Part shown: positions 7,911 to 17,279 of the stretch, one piece after another
How positions within the stretch are numbered: position 1 is the first letter of the stretch
Layout: every line of letters starts with the position of its first letter
Source of the DNA: Caldilineaceae bacterium
GTDB taxonomy: Bacteria; Chloroflexota; Anaerolineae; Caldilineales; Caldilineaceae
Reading direction: 5' to 3'
DNA: 64,000 nucleotides
Assembly (NCBI GenBank): GCA_026708085.1
Contig: JAPOVP010000043.1
Coordinates: forward strand, 34,861-98,860
The notes under the pieces: model-generated
Databases searched by the model: none
Told to the model about the DNA's origin: nothing
What the model saw: only the letters and a program-made list of their open reading frames with translations
Made by a program: the position numbers and the translations under genes

Positions 7911-9812
7911 ATGAATGAGATCGCAGACCATACACGAATCGTATCCGTCGAGGAGATGCAGCGCCTGGAAAAGGAGGCCGATGCGGGCGGTCAGAGCTAT
8001 GCGGCGATGATGGAGCAGGCGGGGACTGCCCTGGCCGAAGCGATCCAGGAGAGCTATTCGGGGGGCGCGGACCGGTCGGTGCTGGTGCTGGTGGGGCCGG
8101 GCAACAACGGCGGCGACGGGCTGGTGTGCGCGCGTCATCTCTGCGACGCCGGATACCGTGTCCGGGTTTATCTGTGGGCGAGGGGCGGGGTTCCGGCAAA
8201 GGAAGGAGAGGCTGGAAAGAGAGAGAGGAAGGGGACGCCGAAAGGTAAGGCCAAGCCGAAGGAGGACTACCAGGGCCACTTGGGGAAGGTACTCGATCGA
8301 AATGTGCCGACGCAAAGCGCCGAAGAGGACAAGGATGGGGTGCAACTTCGGGCGTGGCTGGACGACTCAGATATTGTGGTTGACGCGTTGCTGGGGACCG
8401 GCGCCAACCGCCCGATCGAGGGGAAGCTGGCCGGCGTCCTGAAGCAGGTGATCGAAGTTCGCAAGAATCGCATGTCAACTGCAGGAGACTCGGCATATGA
8501 AGCCGGCTCTGAAGATGCGTTGGAAAGGGGTGAAGGAGAAACGCGGCCGCCGCTGGCAGTGGTCGCCGTGGATGTACCCAGCGGTTTGAACGCGGACAGC
8601 GGTGCGCTCGATCCGGTTACGGTGCCGGCCGATATGACGGTGACCTTTGGTTGCGCAAAGGCGGGGCACTTTCAGTTCCCGGGCGCGGGGGTCATTGGCG
8701 AACTGGCGGTGGCGGATATCGGCATCCCTCCGGAACTGACGGCCGATTTGCGGACGTTTTTCTTGACGCCGGAACAGGTTTCCGGTCTATTGCCGACGCG
8801 CAGCCGAAACAGCCACAAGGGGTCTTTCGGTAAGGGGATGGCGGTGGTGGGCAGCGTCAACTACCCCGGGGCGGCTTACCTCAGCTGTGCGGCAATGGGG
8901 CGAGTGGGCGCGGGGCTGGTAACCGGCGCGATTCCCCAGCCGGTGTGGGTGCCTGTGTCTTCGGCGTTGTCTGAACCGACGTGGATTCTTCTCAGCCACG
9001 ACCTGGGCGTGGTGAACGAGGCCGCGGCCGCCAACGTGAGCGCAAGGCTGGAGGAATATGACGCATTGCTCATAGGCTGCGGGCTGGGCCAGGAGAACGC
9101 AACGCGCGGATTCATGGAGCGCTTGCTGCGCAGAAATCATCGACAGCGGCCGTCGGCGTTGCCGAGAGCATTTGCGGGCTCTGACGGCGAGATTTCTGCG
9201 GAGGAGGCGGGGGCGTCAGGCCAGAGGACTGCCTCCGGCAGCGAGGCGGACGGGGATCCTGCGGCTGACTCGCCGTTCGGTCCGATCCGCCGCCGGGACC
9301 AGCTGCCGGCGGATTCGCTTCCGCTGCCGCCGACCGTCATCGATGCGGACGGTTTGAACAATCTGGCGCAGCTGGACGACTGGCCGGCGCTTCTGCCGGC
9401 TGACTGTGTGCTGACTCCGCACCCGGCGGAGATGGCCCGCCTTTGCGGTTTTGGCTCGGTGGAGGAGGTGGCATCTGATCGCTGGAACCTGGCGCGGGAG
9501 CGGGCCGCGGCATGGCAGGCGGTTGTTCTTCTGAAAGGCCCCTACACGGTAATCGCGGCGCCGGGCGGAGACCTTGCCGTCCTACCAGTTGCTACAGCAG
9601 CCCTGGCTACGGCGGGAACAGGCGACATTCTGGCCGGCGCCATCACCGGCCTGCTGGCGCAGGGGCTGTCTCCTTTTCATGCCGCGTGCCTGGGGGCCTG
9701 GCTCCACGGGCGGGCGGGGGAACTGTGCGAAGAGCGGATCGGATGTGCGGGGGTTGTCGCCAGTGATCTGCTGCCGCTCTTGCCGGCGGCGATGAACGAG
9801 TTGCGGGGGTGA
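7911..9812 (+). CDS. nnr: Bifunctional NAD(P)H-hydrate epimerase/dehydratase
   Basis: Repairs damaged NAD(P)H hydrates. The N-terminal YjeF domain epimerises R- to S-NAD(P)HX (VGPGNNGGDGLVCARHL, later VDVPSGLNADSG). The C-terminal ribokinase-like domain dehydrates S-NAD(P)HX (KGSFGKGMAVVGS, DADGLNNL, LTPHPAEMARL, TAGTGDILAGAITGL). At 633 residues it is longer than the usual 490-520. The extra length is two low-complexity charged insertions: a Lys/Glu-rich stretch around residues 95-140 and an acidic, Ala/Ser-rich stretch around 415-465. Neither interrupts a visible motif. It may be co-transcribed with the oxidoreductase gene upstream. Confidence 0.92.
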   Translation: MNEIADHTRIVSVEEMQRLEKEADAGGQSYAAMMEQAGTALAEAIQESYSGGADRSVLVLVGPGNNGGDGLVCARHLCDAGYRVRVYLWARGGVPAKEGEAGKRERKGTPKGKAKPKEDYQGHLGKVLDRNVPTQSAEEDKDGVQLRAWLDDSDIVVDALLGTGANRPIEGKLAGVLKQVIEVRKNRMSTAGDSAYEAGSEDALERGEGETRPPLAVVAVDVPSGLNADSGALDPVTVPADMTVTFGCAKAGHFQFPGAGVIGELAVADIGIPPELTADLRTFFLTPEQVSGLLPTRSRNSHKGSFGKGMAVVGSVNYPGAAYLSCAAMGRVGAGLVTGAIPQPVWVPVSSALSEPTWILLSHDLGVVNEAAAANVSARLEEYDALLIGCGLGQENATRGFMERLLRRNHRQRPSALPRAFAGSDGEISAEEAGASGQRTASGSEADGDPAADSPFGPIRRRDQLPADSLPLPPTVIDADGLNNLAQLDDWPALLPADCVLTPHPAEMARLCGFGSVEEVASDRWNLARERAAAWQAVVLLKGPYTVIAAPGGDLAVLPVATAALATAGTGDILAGAITGLLAQGLSPFHAACLGAWLHGRAGELCEERIGCAGVVASDLLPLLPAAMNELRG

Positions 9813-9915
9813 GGAATTGGGCAGGTGGTGAGTGGTGGCGTCGCCGGTCTGGAGGATCGGGCTGAACAGTTCCTGGATTTCCGCGGGGCGCTTGCTTTTA
9901 TCGGGGTGCGGGCCT

Positions 9916-9936
9916 GGGCACCCACAAGGGGTGCCC
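9916..9936. repeat. Short hairpin repeat between convergent genes
   Basis: An 8-base stem, GGGCACCC facing GGGTGCCC, with an ACAAG loop, then CCTACGAGGG. It lies in the 170-base gap between the convergent nnr and KDPG aldolase genes. The frame GGGC-CACAAGG-GCCCCTAC also occurs inside the two 460-bp elements (near 21207 and 32060). It has no T-run, so intrinsic termination is doubtful. Confidence 0.5.
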
Positions 9937-9985
9937 CTACGAGGGACGGCCGGGGGGAAGGAAATGTCAACGGGCCCCAGATGGA

Positions 9986-10642
9986 TCAGGCGGAGGCGTT
10001 GCCGGATTCCCAGGCCTGGCGCAAGGCGCGGGCGCGCTGGATGAGGTCGGCCATGGGTTGGTGGGGGCCGGTGACGAGTGAACTGCCGACCCCAAGAGCG
10101 GCGGCTCCGGCCCTGGCCCAGGCGGCGGCGTTGTCCGGACCGATGCCACCGGTCGGAACAAACTGGATGTCGTCGAGCGGGGCACGCAGGGCTTTGAGAT
10201 AGGCAGGGCCGCCTATGTTGGCGGGAAAGAGTTTGAGGAGGCGGGAGCCGGCTGCGCTGGCGGTTTCGGCTTCGGTGGCGGTGTAGACGCCGGGGATGTG
10301 CAGGATATCGGCCTTGCGGGCCTGGGTGACGACGGCAGGATTCAGCCCGGGCGCGACGGTAAACTGTGCGCCGGCGGCGACTGCGGCATTAAATTGGTCT
10401 ACGGTGCGTACGGTGCCGGCCCCGATGTACATATTTTCGCCGAAGCGGGCGCGCAGCATCCGGATCAGGTCCAAGGCGCCCGGAGTGTTGAGTGTCACCT
10501 CCATGATTAGAACGGGGGCTGCCAGGAGTGCGTCGCCGATTTCGAGGATTTTCTGGGCGGGAAAGTCGCCGCGCACGATAGCGACGATGCCGTCGTTCTG
10601 CACTCTGCGCGCCATCTGCTCCGGTCCGAAATTCAAGGTCAC
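9986..10642 (-). CDS. eda: KDPG/KHG aldolase
   Basis: Cleaves 2-keto-3-deoxy-6-phosphogluconate to pyruvate and glyceraldehyde 3-phosphate, the last step of the Entner-Doudoroff route; related enzymes act on 4-hydroxy-2-oxoglutarate. The 218 residues cover the whole class I fold. The general base is Glu48 in IMEVTLNTPGA. The Schiff-base lysine is Lys137 in LLKLFPA. The phosphate-binding region includes GAGTV and VPTGGI. Length and motif spacing fit the family. It stands alone and divergent from plsX, so the keto-sugar acid source is not visible here. The sugar-acid side of metabolism is also hinted at by the PQQ sugar dehydrogenase further on. Confidence 0.93.
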   Translation of the reverse strand: MTLNFGPEQMARRVQNDGIVAIVRGDFPAQKILEIGDALLAAPVLIMEVTLNTPGALDLIRMLRARFGENMYIGAGTVRTVDQFNAAVAAGAQFTVAPGLNPAVVTQARKADILHIPGVYTATEAETASAAGSRLLKLFPANIGGPAYLKALRAPLDDIQFVPTGGIGPDNAAAWARAGAAALGVGSSLVTGPHQPMADLIQRARALRQAWESGNASA

Positions 10643-10789
10643 GCTCCCATTGCAAAGGGCGGCACTTCTGCCGCGTCGCCTGAAAATCGAAGCTAATTTG
10701 ACAGCTTTTGCTTTTCAGGCGATTTCTACATAGCTCCGAACTTATAGTAGTATAGCATGGATGATATTGCCGATTGGAGGAGTATCTGA

Positions 10790-11818
10790 ATGAATATTGC
10801 CCTGGACGTTATGGGCGGAGATAATGCTCCACACGAAATTGTATCCGGCGCGATATTGGCGGCCCGGCAGTACGACGTGACTGTGTCGCTGGTCGGGCGG
10901 CCGGACGTCATTGAGCGGGAGTTGGCAAGGCATCCGACGCACCGGCTGGATCTGCCGATCGTGCCTGCCTATGAAGTGATCGAAATGTCGGACAAGCCGG
11001 TCAAGGCGGTACGCACCAAGAAAGACAGTTCGATGGTGGTGGCCTGCCAGCTGGTGAAGGAAGGCAAGGCGGATGCCTTTGTTACGGCGGGTAACACGGG
11101 CGGCGCGCTGGCCGCGGGCATTCTTCACTTTGGTCGGATGCAGAGTATTTTGCGTCCGGCGTTGATCGTTCCCTTTCCTACTTTGCGGGGATTCTGCCTG
11201 ATCCTGGACGTTGGGGCGAATACGGACGTCAAGCCGGAGCAGCTGCAGCAGTTCGGTGTGATGGGCAGCGTATACTCACGGCGCATTATGGGCGTGCGGA
11301 ATCCGAGCGTTCGCATTTTGAGCAACGGTGAAGAGGAGGGCAAGGGCAATCAGCTTGTCCTGGAGGCGACTGAATTGCTGGAGGAGACGCCCGGCATCCG
11401 GTTCATGGGGAACATCGAGGCGCGGGACGTGACAAGCGGCATTGCGGATGTGGTTGTCACGGACGGGTTTACGGGCAATGTTTTCATGAAGGGCGCTGAG
11501 GGCATCGTCAAGCTACTTCAGGGCGTCCTGTTGGATGAGATTACGGCCGGGCCGATCAGCAGCATCGGCGGTCTGCTGGTACGGTCGGCGCTGCGCAGGA
11601 TGGCGCGAAGGCTTGATGACAGTGAGTTTGGCGGGGCGGTGCTGCTGGGTCTGTCCAATCTGATGGTCGTCGGACACGGCAGAAGCAACGCCAACGCCAT
11701 TCGCCACACGATTCGGAATGCGAAGCAGTTAATCGATTCGCGACTGGTTGAGGAGATACAGTCGGGCGTCAGTGAAGTAATCGACAGCCAGGAAGAGGTA
11801 GTCGAACTCCATCGGTAA
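10790..11818 (+). CDS. plsX: Phosphate acyltransferase PlsX
   Basis: Makes acyl-phosphate from acyl-ACP and phosphate for the PlsY step of phospholipid synthesis, at the membrane periphery. The 342 residues carry the family signatures: the opening [41 protein letters not shown] and [24 protein letters not shown] lies 8 bases before the ATG. In many bacteria plsX sits by rpmF or fabD/fabH. Here it is followed 30 bases later by a membrane-anchored protein of unknown role. Confidence 0.96.
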   Translation: MNIALDVMGGDNAPHEIVSGAILAARQYDVTVSLVGRPDVIERELARHPTHRLDLPIVPAYEVIEMSDKPVKAVRTKKDSSMVVACQLVKEGKADAFVTAGNTGGALAAGILHFGRMQSILRPALIVPFPTLRGFCLILDVGANTDVKPEQLQQFGVMGSVYSRRIMGVRNPSVRILSNGEEEGKGNQLVLEATELLEETPGIRFMGNIEARDVTSGIADVVVTDGFTGNVFMKGAEGIVKLLQGVLLDEITAGPISSIGGLLVRSALRRMARRLDDSEFGGAVLLGLSNLMVVGHGRSNANAIRHTIRNAKQLIDSRLVEEIQSGVSEVIDSQEEVVELHR

Positions 11819-11848
11819 ATCAGCCAAGTCATCAAAGAATTCAAATTC

Positions 11849-12646
11849 ATGAAAGTGTACCGCAATCTGCCGGCGATTAAGTCAAGAGAGCAGCGGGGAC
11901 GGCGAATTGCCCTGGGGGGTTTAGCGATCCTGTTTGTGGGCCTTCTCGCCAGTTTCACGCCGAACTGGTTTCCGCCGGACGAACCGGCTGCGAACGCTCT
12001 GACCGGCTTTATTCAGAGATACTGGACGGTGGTCAGCTTTGGCGCGCTGGCGGTGGGATTTATCGCCTCCAATGTGGGGAGCTATTACATCAACCGATTC
12101 GCTCCCCGCCGCTGGCCGGGCAGCAAGAAGGTCGCGCGACCGGATGAGCTTGTCGAGAACGGGCTGAAAGGTTTTGACGACAAGTATGCCCTCTTTCTGT
12201 GGGGTCTGGATGAGGTGCCCTACATATTGGTCGGGCCTTCCGGTGTACGTGTGTTTCTTGTGCGCAGCGACAAAGGGACGGTGACCGTATACGGGGACAG
12301 ATGGCGGGAACGGTTCAGCCTGGGCCGATTACTCACGTTTCTCAACCGGGAGGGGCTGGGCAACCCCACACGTGAGATCGAGGAGACTGAACGGAAAGTC
12401 CGAGAGCTGCTTCAAGAGGGAGAGTCCAGCGGTGAATTGGCGGTAAACGCTGCCGACATTCCGATCGAGAGCGCAGCGGTCTTCATCAATCCGGCGATGC
12501 AGTTGGAGCTTGAGAACCCCTCGATGCCGGTGCTGCGGGTGGATCAGTTGAAGAAGTACGTGCGCACGAAGAAGGAGCAGCAGTTGAATGCCGGCGACGT
12601 GCGCGCGGTGACCGATTACCTACTCAGTGTCAGTGCGCTGGCGTAG
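11849..12646 (+). CDS. Two-helix membrane protein with NERD-like domain
   Basis: 265 residues. Two hydrophobic helices at about 20-40 and 58-82 are followed by a soluble region. The motif FDDKYALFLWGLDEVPYILVGPSGVRVFLVRS resembles the core strands of nuclease-related (NERD-like) domains, in which a D...E-x-K pattern is expected. A clear E-x-K is not seen, so nuclease activity is not supported. The C-terminal part is charged and helical (ETERKVRELLQEGES). It starts 30 bases after plsX and may be translated from the same message. Function unknown. Confidence 0.6.
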   Translation: MKVYRNLPAIKSREQRGRRIALGGLAILFVGLLASFTPNWFPPDEPAANALTGFIQRYWTVVSFGALAVGFIASNVGSYYINRFAPRRWPGSKKVARPDELVENGLKGFDDKYALFLWGLDEVPYILVGPSGVRVFLVRSDKGTVTVYGDRWRERFSLGRLLTFLNREGLGNPTREIEETERKVRELLQEGESSGELAVNAADIPIESAAVFINPAMQLELENPSMPVLRVDQLKKYVRTKKEQQLNAGDVRAVTDYLLSVSALA

Positions 12647-12661
12647 CAGTTGCGCCTGGCA

Positions 12662-13441
12662 TCAGTCGAACCCCAACCTTCTTTCCTTTAAACTAACATA
12701 TTTGTCGCGGGTGATGATCAGATGATCGAGAACATCGATCTGCAGAAGCTTTCCCGCGGCGACGATCTGTTTTGTCACCTGCACGTCTTCGGGGCTGGGC
12801 GTTGGATCGCCGCTGGGATGGTTGTGGACGACGATGAGTGATGCGCTGTTGGCGCGCACGGCCTCTGTAAAGATTTCACCTACACGAATTACGGCGGCGT
12901 TGAGGCTGCCGGAATAGACAACCGGTGTGCGCTGGACATGGTTTTTCGTGTCCAGGAGAACGACCCGCACCTGTTCCCTCTCAAGCATTCCCATTTCCAG
13001 CATCACGAGATTGGCGACATCGGTGGGGCTCTGGATCCTGGCCCGCTCCTGGGGGGCGGCGAGCAGGAGTCTGCGTCCGAGTTCGAGTGCGGCTTTGATC
13101 TGGGTGACCTTGGCCTTGCCGACGCCGTGGGCTTTTGTCAACTCCTCAAAGCTGGCGCGTGCGAGGCCGGGCAGACCATTGAATTCGGTCAGCAGCCGTT
13201 CGGACTGGCGGATGACGTTCTCGCCCTTGCCGCCGGTACGCAGCAGAATCGCGAGGAGTTCAGCAGCGCTGAGGGCGCCGGCGCCGGCATACTCCAGCCT
13301 CTCTCTGGGGCGGAGGTCTTCCGGCATTTCTTTGATTGTGTAGGCTGTGCGGGAAGGGGTTGCCTGATCGTGTTGTTCAGGTCGTTCGCCGTGGGAAGAG
13401 GCGATGGCAGGGGGGATATTGTCTACAGTTGTCAGTTGCAT
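12662..13441 (-). CDS. radC: RadC family JAMM-domain protein
   Basis: 259 residues. The N-terminal UPF0758 region ([25 protein letters not shown]) and a helix-hairpin-helix ([25 protein letters not shown]) precede the MPN/JAMM metal-binding motif [14 protein letters not shown] at residues 206-219. The family was named for a DNA repair phenotype that was later disputed, so the molecular role is uncertain. The first 38 residues are extra and variable; an in-frame ATG at 13327 would give the usual start. It is convergent with the membrane protein gene, with only 15 bases between them. Confidence 0.9.
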   Translation of the reverse strand: MQLTTVDNIPPAIASSHGERPEQHDQATPSRTAYTIKEMPEDLRPRERLEYAGAGALSAAELLAILLRTGGKGENVIRQSERLLTEFNGLPGLARASFEELTKAHGVGKAKVTQIKAALELGRRLLLAAPQERARIQSPTDVANLVMLEMGMLEREQVRVVLLDTKNHVQRTPVVYSGSLNAAVIRVGEIFTEAVRANSASLIVVHNHPSGDPTPSPEDVQVTKQIVAAGKLLQIDVLDHLIITRDKYVSLKERRLGFD

Positions 13442-13687
13442 ACAGGTGTGACCGGGAGATAGTCGTGGACCGATATTTACTTAGAGCAACTCAGTCGGGA
13501 TCAGGACTGGTTTTTTGTTGAAGCCAGGAATAGCGTGTCCTTGAGGTTATGGGCGGGGCATCAAGGTTTGGATGCAAAGAATAGGGCCGGTATCAAGCCA
13601 ACCAAAAGCCACATATAAGTTCCAGCAGATCAGGTGCATTGCGCTCGTTGCCATGTGCCGGAAAGAACGCACCGGCAACGGACGCGG

Positions 13688-14341
13688 TTATTCTTCGCCA
13701 TAGAAGTCGTCGTCAGGCTCAACGACTTCGAATCCCGCATCGCGAATGATCTGAGCAGAACGACTGTTTATCGTGCCGACTGCCAGAATAATCCGCGCCG
13801 GCACAATCCCCACTTCGGAAATATAGAGAGCCTTCTTGCGGTCCAGTCGCTCCAGGATATTGCGCCGGACACTAGCGGCGATCTCGATCAGGATGTGGTC
13901 GCCGTTCTTCATGACGACGAGGTCAAACTGCTCCCCCTGGATATTTTTCTCTTCCACCGTGGCTTCGAAGGATTCTTCGAGCACGGACTTCATGGTTTTG
14001 CGGAAGAGATCTTCACTATGGATGCCCCAGCGTGAGCCAAGGCGGGCTAGGGTCAGTCCCAAGGATTCAAGTTGCTCGTCGACTTTGTCGAATCGTTCGC
14101 CAGTTTCTTTCTGGAATTGCTGCGTTTCCCGGCGATGCGCCTCCACTTGATCCAGGAGACGCGCAAACTCGTCTCGTCGCGGAAACTTGTCGGCGACCAC
14201 CCCTTCAACAAAAACAACAAATTCGGGTGATTGCTCCAGTATCTGCGGCAGACTTTTCAGGATATATTGTTTGGCCTGCTCCAGTTGCTCAGTTGTCAAC
14301 GGCTGAGCGTTCATTGATTCCGTTGTCGCCATTATGGTCAT
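13688..14341 (-). CDS. DUF3782-like protein with degenerate nuclease motif
   Basis: 217 residues. The N-terminal 110 residues are helical and probably a coiled coil (FQKETGERFDKVDEQLESLG). The C-terminal part fits the DUF3782 group of PD-(D/E)XK-like proteins: LARLGSRWGIHSEDLFRKTM, then FDLVVMKNGDHILIEIAASV. In relatives the last strand usually reads E-I-K. Here the lysine position is alanine (E-I-A), so nuclease activity is doubtful. Such proteins are common and multicopy in Chloroflexota and cyanobacteria. Several in-frame ATGs near the 5' end leave the start uncertain by up to 9 residues. Confidence 0.7.
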   Translation of the reverse strand: MTIMATTESMNAQPLTTEQLEQAKQYILKSLPQILEQSPEFVVFVEGVVADKFPRRDEFARLLDQVEAHRRETQQFQKETGERFDKVDEQLESLGLTLARLGSRWGIHSEDLFRKTMKSVLEESFEATVEEKNIQGEQFDLVVMKNGDHILIEIAASVRRNILERLDRKKALYISEVGIVPARIILAVGTINSRSAQIIRDAGFEVVEPDDDFYGEE

Positions 14342-14471
14342 GAGTATACCACGAGTATGCCTGTCTTCAGGTGTTTGGGATAGCCTTAGTCAGAAGCCGG
14401 TAGATCCTGTGGCAGGCGTCGCACGACAGTTTCCGGTCGGGGGCCGGTTGCGAACAGGAGTTGTTTGCCAC

Positions 14472-15626
14472 TCAGCTAAAGGAGCGGGTCGTAGAAAAGG
14501 GCGCCAGGTCCCAGGCGACCGGTTGATCGAGGGCTTGCTCGACCACCAGCTTTGCACTATACGGGCCGAGGGTGAGACCGGTGGGCCCGTGGCCGGTTGC
14601 AAGGTATACACCTTTCGCGCCTGGAATGGAGCCCAGAAGCGGTAGGTGATCGGTGGTGTAGGGACGCAGGCCGACGCGGATTTCGTGGATGGCGGCGTTG
14701 TGCAGGCCGGGGGCGAGGCGCAGGGCTTCGTGCAGCACTTCCTGGATGCCGGCAACGGTCGCGTGGGGAGCGAAGCCGCTGCCGGTCTCGCGGGTGGCGC
14801 CGACAGCGACGCGACCACCGGGCCAGGGTACCTGATAGTGGCCGCTGAATCCTCTCACGATCGACCAGGCGCCGCTGTCCTGTTCGGGAAGACGCAGGTG
14901 GATGATCTGCCCGCGCTGGGGGGCAACAGGAATTTGGACGTCGAGCTGGCTGCCGAAGGCTTCTGACCAGGCGCCACCTGCAATGAGTACCGCGCCAGCC
15001 GTGAATTCATCCCCTGAAACAGTGCGGACACCGATCAATTGGCCGTCTTCGAGTAACAGAGCCGCCACGTCGGCTTCAAGAGTGTGGACGCCGCGGCTGC
15101 GGAGGCCGTGCTCGAGAGCTGCGTTCATGAGACGGCCGTCGACTCGGCGGGTGACCGGTTGGAGCAGGACCGCGCTGACGTCGGCCAGCAGAGGGTAGTA
15201 GGCGTCACGTGCCTCGGCGGAAGAGATGCGTTGAATACGCTCCGCGGGGGGCGGGCGACGTTCCTCTTGACGGGCGTAGATTTCCTGCTCCATCTCAGCC
15301 AGGTCGGCCGCTTCGCTTTCATCAAGAGCAACAGTCAACATGGAACAGCGGCTGTATGCCTGAGAAAGTTCTGCGGCAGGTACACCGTCGGCGGTCAGAT
15401 CTTCGATCAGCACGGAATAGTAGTCGACCGCATCGAGAGCGAAGTCATACCAGAGTCGGCCGTAGCGGGTACCGCTTTCGGGGGCGAGGATGCCGGCGCC
15501 GGCGTCGGTGGCGCGGCCTGTGTCGCGCCGGTCGCAGAGCAGGGTACGGGCGCCAAGCTGGCCGGCGCGGTAGGCTGCAGCCGCTCCGACGATACCTCCG
15601 CCGATGACAATCAGGTCGAAATCCAT
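14472..15626 (-). CDS. FAD-dependent oxidoreductase (D-amino acid oxidase/ThiO-like)
   Basis: 384 residues of the DAO/glycine-oxidase superfamily. The dinucleotide-binding motif IVIGGGIVGAAAAYRAGQLG opens the protein, and the ADP-binding end is CDRRDTGRATDAGAGILAPE. The C-terminal signature is RVGLRPYTTDHLPLLGSIPG and ATGHGPTGLTLGPYSAKLV. These enzymes oxidise amines such as glycine, sarcosine or D-amino acids with FAD. The sequence does not separate these substrates. No thiamine genes are adjacent, so a ThiO role is not supported. The closest minus-strand neighbour downstream is the DUF3782-like gene, 130 bases away. Confidence 0.85.
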   Translation of the reverse strand: MDFDLIVIGGGIVGAAAAYRAGQLGARTLLCDRRDTGRATDAGAGILAPESGTRYGRLWYDFALDAVDYYSVLIEDLTADGVPAAELSQAYSRCSMLTVALDESEAADLAEMEQEIYARQEERRPPPAERIQRISSAEARDAYYPLLADVSAVLLQPVTRRVDGRLMNAALEHGLRSRGVHTLEADVAALLLEDGQLIGVRTVSGDEFTAGAVLIAGGAWSEAFGSQLDVQIPVAPQRGQIIHLRLPEQDSGAWSIVRGFSGHYQVPWPGGRVAVGATRETGSGFAPHATVAGIQEVLHEALRLAPGLHNAAIHEIRVGLRPYTTDHLPLLGSIPGAKGVYLATGHGPTGLTLGPYSAKLVVEQALDQPVAWDLAPFSTTRSFS

Positions 15627-15720
15627 GGCAGGTCCTCTCGGTGGTGCTGTTTTGCTTTAGAGATACTCAAATGCGTTTCACGCGCGGCGCGCTAGCGGTC
15701 GCATCGTCAGCGGAATTGCT

Positions 15721-17025
15721 TCAGTTTCGGCCAGCAGCCTGAACCTGAAAGATTGTGCCGCTGTAATGGAGGAGATAGAGATTGCCGTCCTCATCTTCGC
15801 CGAAGCTACTGACATTGTAGGGGCTGTCCAGGAGCAGCTCGGACTCCCATACGCCGTTCACCTGCTTAAGACCCCATATATTGCCGGTGACATAGTCTGC
15901 GAAAAAGTAGATGCCCTGCAGGGCTGGGTGGTCTTGCCCCCGGTAGACGTAGCCGCCGGTAATGGACAGCCCGCTGATACGGTCGTACTCGACCACCGGC
16001 ATGGTCAGACCGGTAGTGGGACAGCCGGAAGAGGGATTGAAGCAGTGAAGCCCTTCCATGATGCGCCAGCCGTAGTTTTCGCCGCCGGAGCTGCCGGCGG
16101 GTTGGAAGTTCACCTCTTCCCAGGCGTTCTGGCCTACATCGGCGATGTAGAGGTCACCGGTTTCGCGGTCGAAAGAGAAACGCCAGGGGTTGCGCAGACC
16201 ATAGGCCCAGATCTCATCGAGGAAGACGTCATTGCCGATGAAAGGATTGTCGGGAGGGATGGCATAGGGGGCATCAGCGGCGGCGGAGACATCGATACGG
16301 AGGAGTTTGCCGAGCAGAGTCTGGCCCTTTTGCCCGTTGTCCTGGGGGTCGGCAGCGCTGCCGCCGTCACCGGTTCCGATCCAGAGGTAGCCGTCGGGGC
16401 CGAATGCGATCTGGCCGCCGTTGTGATTGCGCCAGGGCTGGTGGAACTGCATGAGGATTTCCTCGGAATCGGGATCGACCTGGTGGACGTCGGGATGGAG
16501 GCGGAAACGGGAGACTCGGGTATGGAGACTGCCGGGGTCGGTGGTGGTGTAGTTGACGTAGAGGGTCCTACTGCTGGAAAAGTCGGTGGGGAAGGCGATG
16601 CCAAGCAGTCCTCTCTCGCCACAACAGCTGACGCGGTCGCGGATGTCCATGAACGGAGACTGGCCGATGCCACCGTCGTCAAATGCCTGGACCAGACCTA
16701 TCTGCTCGACCACATAGATGCGTCCGGAACCATCTTTGGCGTGGGCGAGGTCAACAGGATTTCTCAGGCCGGACATTGTTTCGACCAGAGTGATGGCCGG
16801 CCAGGCAGGCCATTGCTGGGATTGGGGCTCGGGGGCAGGCGTGCTGGTTTCTGAAGCGGTTGCCGGAGTTGAGGCAGGCGTGTGTGCCGGCGCGGTTGTG
16901 GGGGTAGGCGCGGCCGCGGTGTTCGCACCCGGCTGCTGGGTACTTGGCGGTTCGCTTGGGGCACATGCGGCAAACAGGAATGCGCCGATCAGCGCGCAGA
17001 CTCTCCAGAAGGCTTTGATCTTCAT
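15721..17025 (-). CDS. PQQ-dependent aldose sugar dehydrogenase-like lipoprotein
   Basis: Resembles soluble glucose/sorbosone dehydrogenases, six-bladed propellers that oxidise aldoses with PQQ outside the membrane. From the chosen start there is a lipoprotein signal ending LFAACAPS, then a Thr/Ala/Pro-rich linker of about 60 residues. The propeller follows: GLRNPVDLAHAKDGSGRIYVVEQ, GERGLLGIAF, HNGGQIAFGPDGYLWIGTGDGG, EIWAYGLRNPWRFSFDRETGDLYIADVGQ. AAGGAGC lies 8 bases before the ATG at 17025. The frame is open 35 codons further upstream, but those would bury the signal peptide. PQQ synthesis genes are not in the window. Confidence 0.88.
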   Translation of the reverse strand: MKIKAFWRVCALIGAFLFAACAPSEPPSTQQPGANTAAAPTPTTAPAHTPASTPATASETSTPAPEPQSQQWPAWPAITLVETMSGLRNPVDLAHAKDGSGRIYVVEQIGLVQAFDDGGIGQSPFMDIRDRVSCCGERGLLGIAFPTDFSSSRTLYVNYTTTDPGSLHTRVSRFRLHPDVHQVDPDSEEILMQFHQPWRNHNGGQIAFGPDGYLWIGTGDGGSAADPQDNGQKGQTLLGKLLRIDVSAAADAPYAIPPDNPFIGNDVFLDEIWAYGLRNPWRFSFDRETGDLYIADVGQNAWEEVNFQPAGSSGGENYGWRIMEGLHCFNPSSGCPTTGLTMPVVEYDRISGLSITGGYVYRGQDHPALQGIYFFADYVTGNIWGLKQVNGVWESELLLDSPYNVSSFGEDEDGNLYLLHYSGTIFQVQAAGRN

Positions 17026-17279
17026 TTTCCGTTGCTCCTTCAGTTCGCGATCGCGGCGGATTCGCGCCAGTGCGGCGGCGGCTGAGCGCACAGTTCGGGA
17101 ACAGCCACTTGTATTTCCGGCCCCGTACAACTCATGTCAACGGCATGTTGAAGCACGGATTCGCCAGGGCTGCGACCAGGTGCAAGGGAGATCATCCTAC
17201 CAGCAGAGTTGCCTGACAGTCCAGTTTTGCAGGTCCTCGGGAAGGGGGTCTGTTGCCGACGGAGGCTGACAGGCGGCTC

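Noticed and set aside
10698..10748. plsX promoter (TTGACA at 10698, TATAGT at 10743)
   Set aside because: The spacing between the two hexamers is 39 bases, and neither has a good partner at 16-18 bases.
15766..16854. 362-codon open frame on the plus strand
   Set aside because: Antisense to the PQQ sugar dehydrogenase; Gly/Val/Ala-rich shadow.
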